Origin: Butyrivibrio sp.
Lineage (GTDB): Bacteria > Bacillota_A > Clostridia > Lachnospirales > Lachnospiraceae
DNA: 8,353 nt
Direction: 5' to 3'
NCBI RefSeq assembly: GCF_024699075.1
Contig: NZ_JAILQF010000109.1
Location: forward strand, 1 to 8,353
The notes under the pieces were generated by a model, which saw nothing but the letters and a program-made list of their open reading frames with translations, did no database searches and had not been told where the DNA came from. A program made the position numbers and the translations under genes. Positions 6,257 to 8,353 of the stretch are shown here, piece after piece. Position 1 is the first letter of the stretch, and every line of letters starts with the position of its first letter.

Positions 6257-6781
6257 TCACTTGGTGAACTCGCAAACCATCTCATGCCACTGTTCGCCGC
6301 CCCAGGTTGAATCGCATACTCCATTATCAGTAAATCCAAATTTTTTGTACATCCCAACTTTGGAATCAAGGCAGGTAAGAACAAGGGATTTACGTCCTCT
6401 ATCCTTTTCTCTTATCTGATAGCGGTGCATAAGTTCACGTCCAAGTCCCTTCATCTGATAATCTGGAAGAACATCAAGTCCGCAGATCATGATATTAGCG
6501 CCGTCATCTTTATGATTATCTGCCTCAGTAAAAAACTCATCTCTAAATACAGTTTCATCTGTTGCAATTCCGTTTAAAAATCCAGCAAGCCTACCAGTCT
6601 CCTTATCTAAAGCTACAAGGAAAATATCTTGTGCTTTGGCAATCCTTGCTCTCATATTTTGAGCAGAACATGCCTCGTTGGGTGGAAAGCAGGTCTTTTC
6701 TATATCTATAGCCTGTTCTATCTCGTCATCATTTATGGTTCTGAATTCAAATCTGTCAATAAATTCTTTGGATGCTTCCAT
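6257..6781 (-). CDS. GNAT-family N-acetyltransferase
   Basis: A 174-residue cytoplasmic acetyl-CoA-dependent acetyltransferase. Motif A is visible at 101-121: GLDVLPDY then QMKGLG (109-114), the Q-x-x-G-x-G acetyl-CoA pyrophosphate loop. Motif B includes SLVLTCLDSKVGMYKKFGF (132-150). The C-terminal GVCDSTWGGEQWHEM resembles the serotonin N-acetyltransferase-like branch of the superfamily, so an amine substrate is possible but unproven. The start chosen is ATG at 6779-6781: it overlaps the PHP gene stop as TGATG, with AAGGAG six bases before it. A TTG one codon earlier (6784) is less likely. It is the last gene of the operon before the terminator. Gene order suggests it works with, or on a product of, the PHP enzyme; that is inference. 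Confidence 0.9.
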   Translation of the reverse strand: MEASKEFIDRFEFRTINDDEIEQAIDIEKTCFPPNEACSAQNMRARIAKAQDIFLVALDKETGRLAGFLNGIATDETVFRDEFFTEADNHKDDGANIMICGLDVLPDYQMKGLGRELMHRYQIREKDRGRKSLVLTCLDSKVGMYKKFGFTDNGVCDSTWGGEQWHEMVCEFTK

Positions 6782-7596
6782 CAACCTCTCCTTGCAAATA
6801 GATCTTTTAGCTCAACGCTTCTTCCATGATTATTATCATCAAACAATGTCATTGGAAGGTTATTAACCGTTTCCTTTGTCATAACCTTTCTATCATCAGG
6901 TATCATTGGCATATAGCCTTTTCCTGTCTTTACAGCATTAACATAATCAAAGATAGTCTCTAAAGGCTTTTCAAAAAGCATTCCTGCGCAGCTTCTTTCA
7001 AGAACATTAACATCATGAAGATCTGTTCCTGATGTCATGTTGATGCCTCTTTGAGTACAGAAGTTATAAGCAAGTATATCCTGACTTTCCGGATTGCCAA
7101 AGTTGCAGGCTTCCATAGCATCGCACTGGAAAGGATGAAGATATATATCAGAAAGATAGTCTCTTTCCCTAAAAGGATGTGCTTGTACGATAAGGCCTCC
7201 AGCTTCATGAATAAGCTTTAAATATTCAATATGATCAGCATCTTTTATTTCAGGATGAGCTTTAAGCCATTCCTTATCAGGGCCGTATATGAGATATTCG
7301 TCTCCGTGCTGATTCTCTTCCCAGCCAAATAAAACCTTGATACCTTGCTTATCACCTTCTTCTCTGGCTATTTCGTAGCCTTTACAAAATTCATCGATAT
7401 ATTCAGACCAGGGAAGACTTCTTGAAGGTCTTGTATTACCTCTAAAGAAATGGTCTGTGATTATCATTCCGGTATATCCAAGTTCCTTGAACTTTGCTAT
7501 ATAATCTTTTCCATCTGTCTTACCACATGCACTTGACTGAGCTGTGTGCATATGAACTTCATACTTATACTTAAAATTACATGTTTCCAAATTCAA
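6781..7596 (-). CDS. PHP-domain metal-dependent phosphoesterase
   Basis: A 271-residue cytoplasmic protein of the PHP superfamily, which uses two or three metal ions to hydrolyse phosphoesters. The motifs occur in order: YEVHMHTAQSSAC with H15 and H17, ITDHF with D48-H49, GWEEN with E93/E94, QAHPFRE with H140, and SGTDLHD with D192 and H194. All the metal ligands of an active enzyme therefore appear present. Stand-alone PHP proteins include histidinol phosphatase and the YciV/RNase AM type; this one lacks enough detail to choose. The start is TTG at 7594-7596, supported by AGGGAG seven bases upstream; the first internal ATG (M16) would remove H15, so it cannot be the start of a functional enzyme. 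It follows the lipoprotein stop by 17 bases and overlaps the acetyltransferase start. Confidence 0.9.
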   Translation of the reverse strand: MNLETCNFKYKYEVHMHTAQSSACGKTDGKDYIAKFKELGYTGMIITDHFFRGNTRPSRSLPWSEYIDEFCKGYEIAREEGDKQGIKVLFGWEENQHGDEYLIYGPDKEWLKAHPEIKDADHIEYLKLIHEAGGLIVQAHPFRERDYLSDIYLHPFQCDAMEACNFGNPESQDILAYNFCTQRGINMTSGTDLHDVNVLERSCAGMLFEKPLETIFDYVNAVKTGKGYMPMIPDDRKVMTKETVNNLPMTLFDDNNHGRSVELKDLFARRG

Positions 7597-7613
7597 CTTA
7601 CTACTCCCTATTC

Positions 7614-8138
7614 CTACTCTTCAGTTCCCTGCTCATCTGCCTTTTCTAAATTTCCAAAGACCTGGCCTTCTTCGAAATATTCCCAGGTAGTTTCTTCAAC
7701 TACAAGCTCATATTTGCCTTGTCCATCTTCACGAAATAAGAACTTTACAGGGTCTCCATTTGCATCAAGTGCATCAAATACAATTCCTTCAGAAGTTGCT
7801 GAAACTGTTCCTTCATCGATCAGTGTCAGTCTGTAGATACTAACCTCCATGGTATAATCATCACCATCTTTATCTATAGTGATCTCATTGGAATCCCAGT
7901 CCGTATAATATCCGATATAATCATCAATATTTAAAGTTTCATCTTCTTTGGAAGTTTCCGGATCTGCAGTTTTATCTTGTATAGCACTTGCTTTTGCTAC
8001 ATCACCTGTTCCTTCGTCAATGGACTCATTAGAATCTTCATTAATTGCTTCATTAACATCTTCATTATCTGTCTTGCCACAAGCAATAAGTGACATTGTC
8101 ATAACTACTGTACATATTATTGCAAAACTCTTTTTCAT
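7614..8138 (-). CDS. Acidic lipoprotein of unknown function
   Basis: A 174-residue secreted lipoprotein. The signal has MKKS, a hydrophobic core (5-16) and lipobox LIAC at 17-20, so C20 is the expected lipid-attachment site. Residues 21-67 are a D/E/N/S/T-rich linker that should be disordered and hold the domain off the membrane. Residues 68-165 form a likely beta-rich domain, with IDDYIGYYTDWDSNEITI (71-88), an alternating hydrophobic pattern and a Gly-Asp turn pattern. The C-terminal tail is again acidic. I do not recognise a family. The ATG follows AAGGAG by eight bases. It is first in the operon with the PHP and GNAT genes. An external lipoprotein with two cytoplasmic enzymes gives no clear pathway, so they may be linked only by transcription. 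No confident promoter was found in 8139-8220; TATAAT at 8213-8218 lacks a properly spaced -35. Confidence 0.87.
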   Translation of the reverse strand: MKKSFAIICTVVMTMSLIACGKTDNEDVNEAINEDSNESIDEGTGDVAKASAIQDKTADPETSKEDETLNIDDYIGYYTDWDSNEITIDKDGDDYTMEVSIYRLTLIDEGTVSATSEGIVFDALDANGDPVKFLFREDGQGKYELVVEETTWEYFEEGQVFGNLEKADEQGTEE

Positions 8139-8222
8139 GATAATCTCTCCTTTACAACAATCAACACGTGTAACACATTAACAGTTAAATTATTGCCAGT
8201 TCGTATCAGTTCATTATATGAG

Positions 8223-8250
8223 GTAGGTGTCAAAAGTTCCTTTTGACACC
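8223..8250. repeat. Palindromic repeat core, copy 2
   Basis: These 28 bases match 4316-4343 at 27 positions. The inverted arms are GGTGTCAAAAG (8226-8236) and CTTTTGACACC (8240-8250), an 11-bp perfect stem with triloop GAA on the minus strand (GTA in copy 1). The outer arms that make copy 1 a 23-bp stem are missing here: GGTA (8222-8225) has its match TACC only at 8258-8261, after seven extra bases. It borders the larger folded element at 8252-8351. Confidence 0.8.
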
Positions 8251-8251
8251 A

Positions 8252-8351
8252 TATGACTACCGGATTGTTCCGTTTCTTCGAAACTCTCACAATCCTCAAA
8301 CATTCGCAAATCCGCACTACGTGCTACTTTGCTCATGTTTGGCGGGTCATA
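8252..8351. other. Candidate structured element: two symmetric hairpins inside a closing stem
   Basis: Hairpin 1 (8262-8295): GGATTGT / ACAATCC outer pairs (7), GTTTC / GAAAC inner pairs (5), triloop. Hairpin 2 (8298-8340): AAACAT / ATGTTT (6), GCAAA / TTTGC (5) and GCAC / GTGC (4), with small internal loops between and a triloop. TATGAC (8252-8257) pairs with GTCATA (8346-8351) to enclose both, giving a three-way junction. On the minus strand the internal loops are purine-rich with facing GA/GA and GUA/GGA, as often seen in folded RNAs, and the triloops are GUA and GAA. It may be a mobile palindromic element, a structured RNA or a leader for the lipoprotein operon. The strand is undecided and it may continue past the window end. 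Confidence 0.5.
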
Positions 8352-8353
8352 AA

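Noticed and set aside
6782..6784. TTG as start of the acetyltransferase
   Set aside because: The next codon is ATG, better spaced from AAGGAG and overlapping the PHP stop as TGATG.
8213..8246. TTGACA (in the palindrome) with TATAAT (8213-8218) as a promoter for the lipoprotein operon
   Set aside because: The boxes are only nine bases apart, too close for sigma-A; the TTGACA is just part of the repeat arm.
8135..8317. Minus-strand 60-codon frame starting MRICECLRIV
   Set aside because: It runs through the hairpin element and overlaps the lipoprotein start; there is no ribosome site or recognisable domain. The other frame here (8214-8353) is equally doubtful.

Overview
The window looks like a low-GC Gram-positive (Firmicutes) chromosome, most likely a motile Lachnospiraceae member of the Butyrivibrio / Pseudobutyrivibrio / Roseburia type. 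This rests on strong GGAGG-type ribosome sites, TTGACA/TATAAT-like promoters, lipobox lipoproteins, a chemoreceptor with a possible sigma-D promoter, a dedicated ECF transporter with fused ATPases, and overall codon and base use. The genus is an inference. Every gene called here lies on the minus strand, so transcription runs from high to low coordinates.

Region 1 (about 3323 down to 1) is an ECF-type vitamin transporter operon. A clear promoter at 3296-3323 precedes the substrate-binding S component (UPF0397 / 'riboflavin ECF' family, 2692-3246). The fused double ATPase EcfA1-A2 follows (965-2683), then the transmembrane coupling protein EcfT (145-972), whose start overlaps the ATPase stop. 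The beginning of a MYG1-family protein (1-108) lies 36 bases further on and is cut by the window edge. Together S, A-A and T make a complete, self-contained importer.

Region 2 (3347-3845) holds ssrA, the one-piece tmRNA for ribosome rescue. Its acceptor stem, G3-U70 wobble, D-loop and T-arm, tag reading frame (ANNDYELAAA), terminator and promoter can all be read. The promoter sits inside a 17-bp perfect inverted repeat that follows the upstream lipoprotein gene.

Region 3 (3868-6064) has a small lipoprotein of unknown function, with an extended -10 promoter and a possible operator, and a methyl-accepting chemotaxis protein with two HAMP-like segments. They are separated by a 23-bp perfect hairpin. 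About 310 bases without a gene (5946-6256) follow; they contain the possible sigma-D promoter of the chemoreceptor and the terminator of the next operon.

Region 4 (8138 down to 6132) is a tight three-gene operon: an acidic lipoprotein, a PHP-domain metal-dependent phosphoesterase with a TTG start, and a GNAT acetyltransferase coupled through a TGATG overlap, ending at a strong terminator.

Region 5 (8207-8353) is the most unusual part. It has a second copy of the hairpin core found at 4316-4343, beside two internally symmetric hairpins enclosed by a closing stem (8252-8351). All four hairpins have GNA triloops on the minus strand. I read this as a candidate interspersed palindromic element or structured RNA. 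It reaches the window edge, so its full extent is not known.
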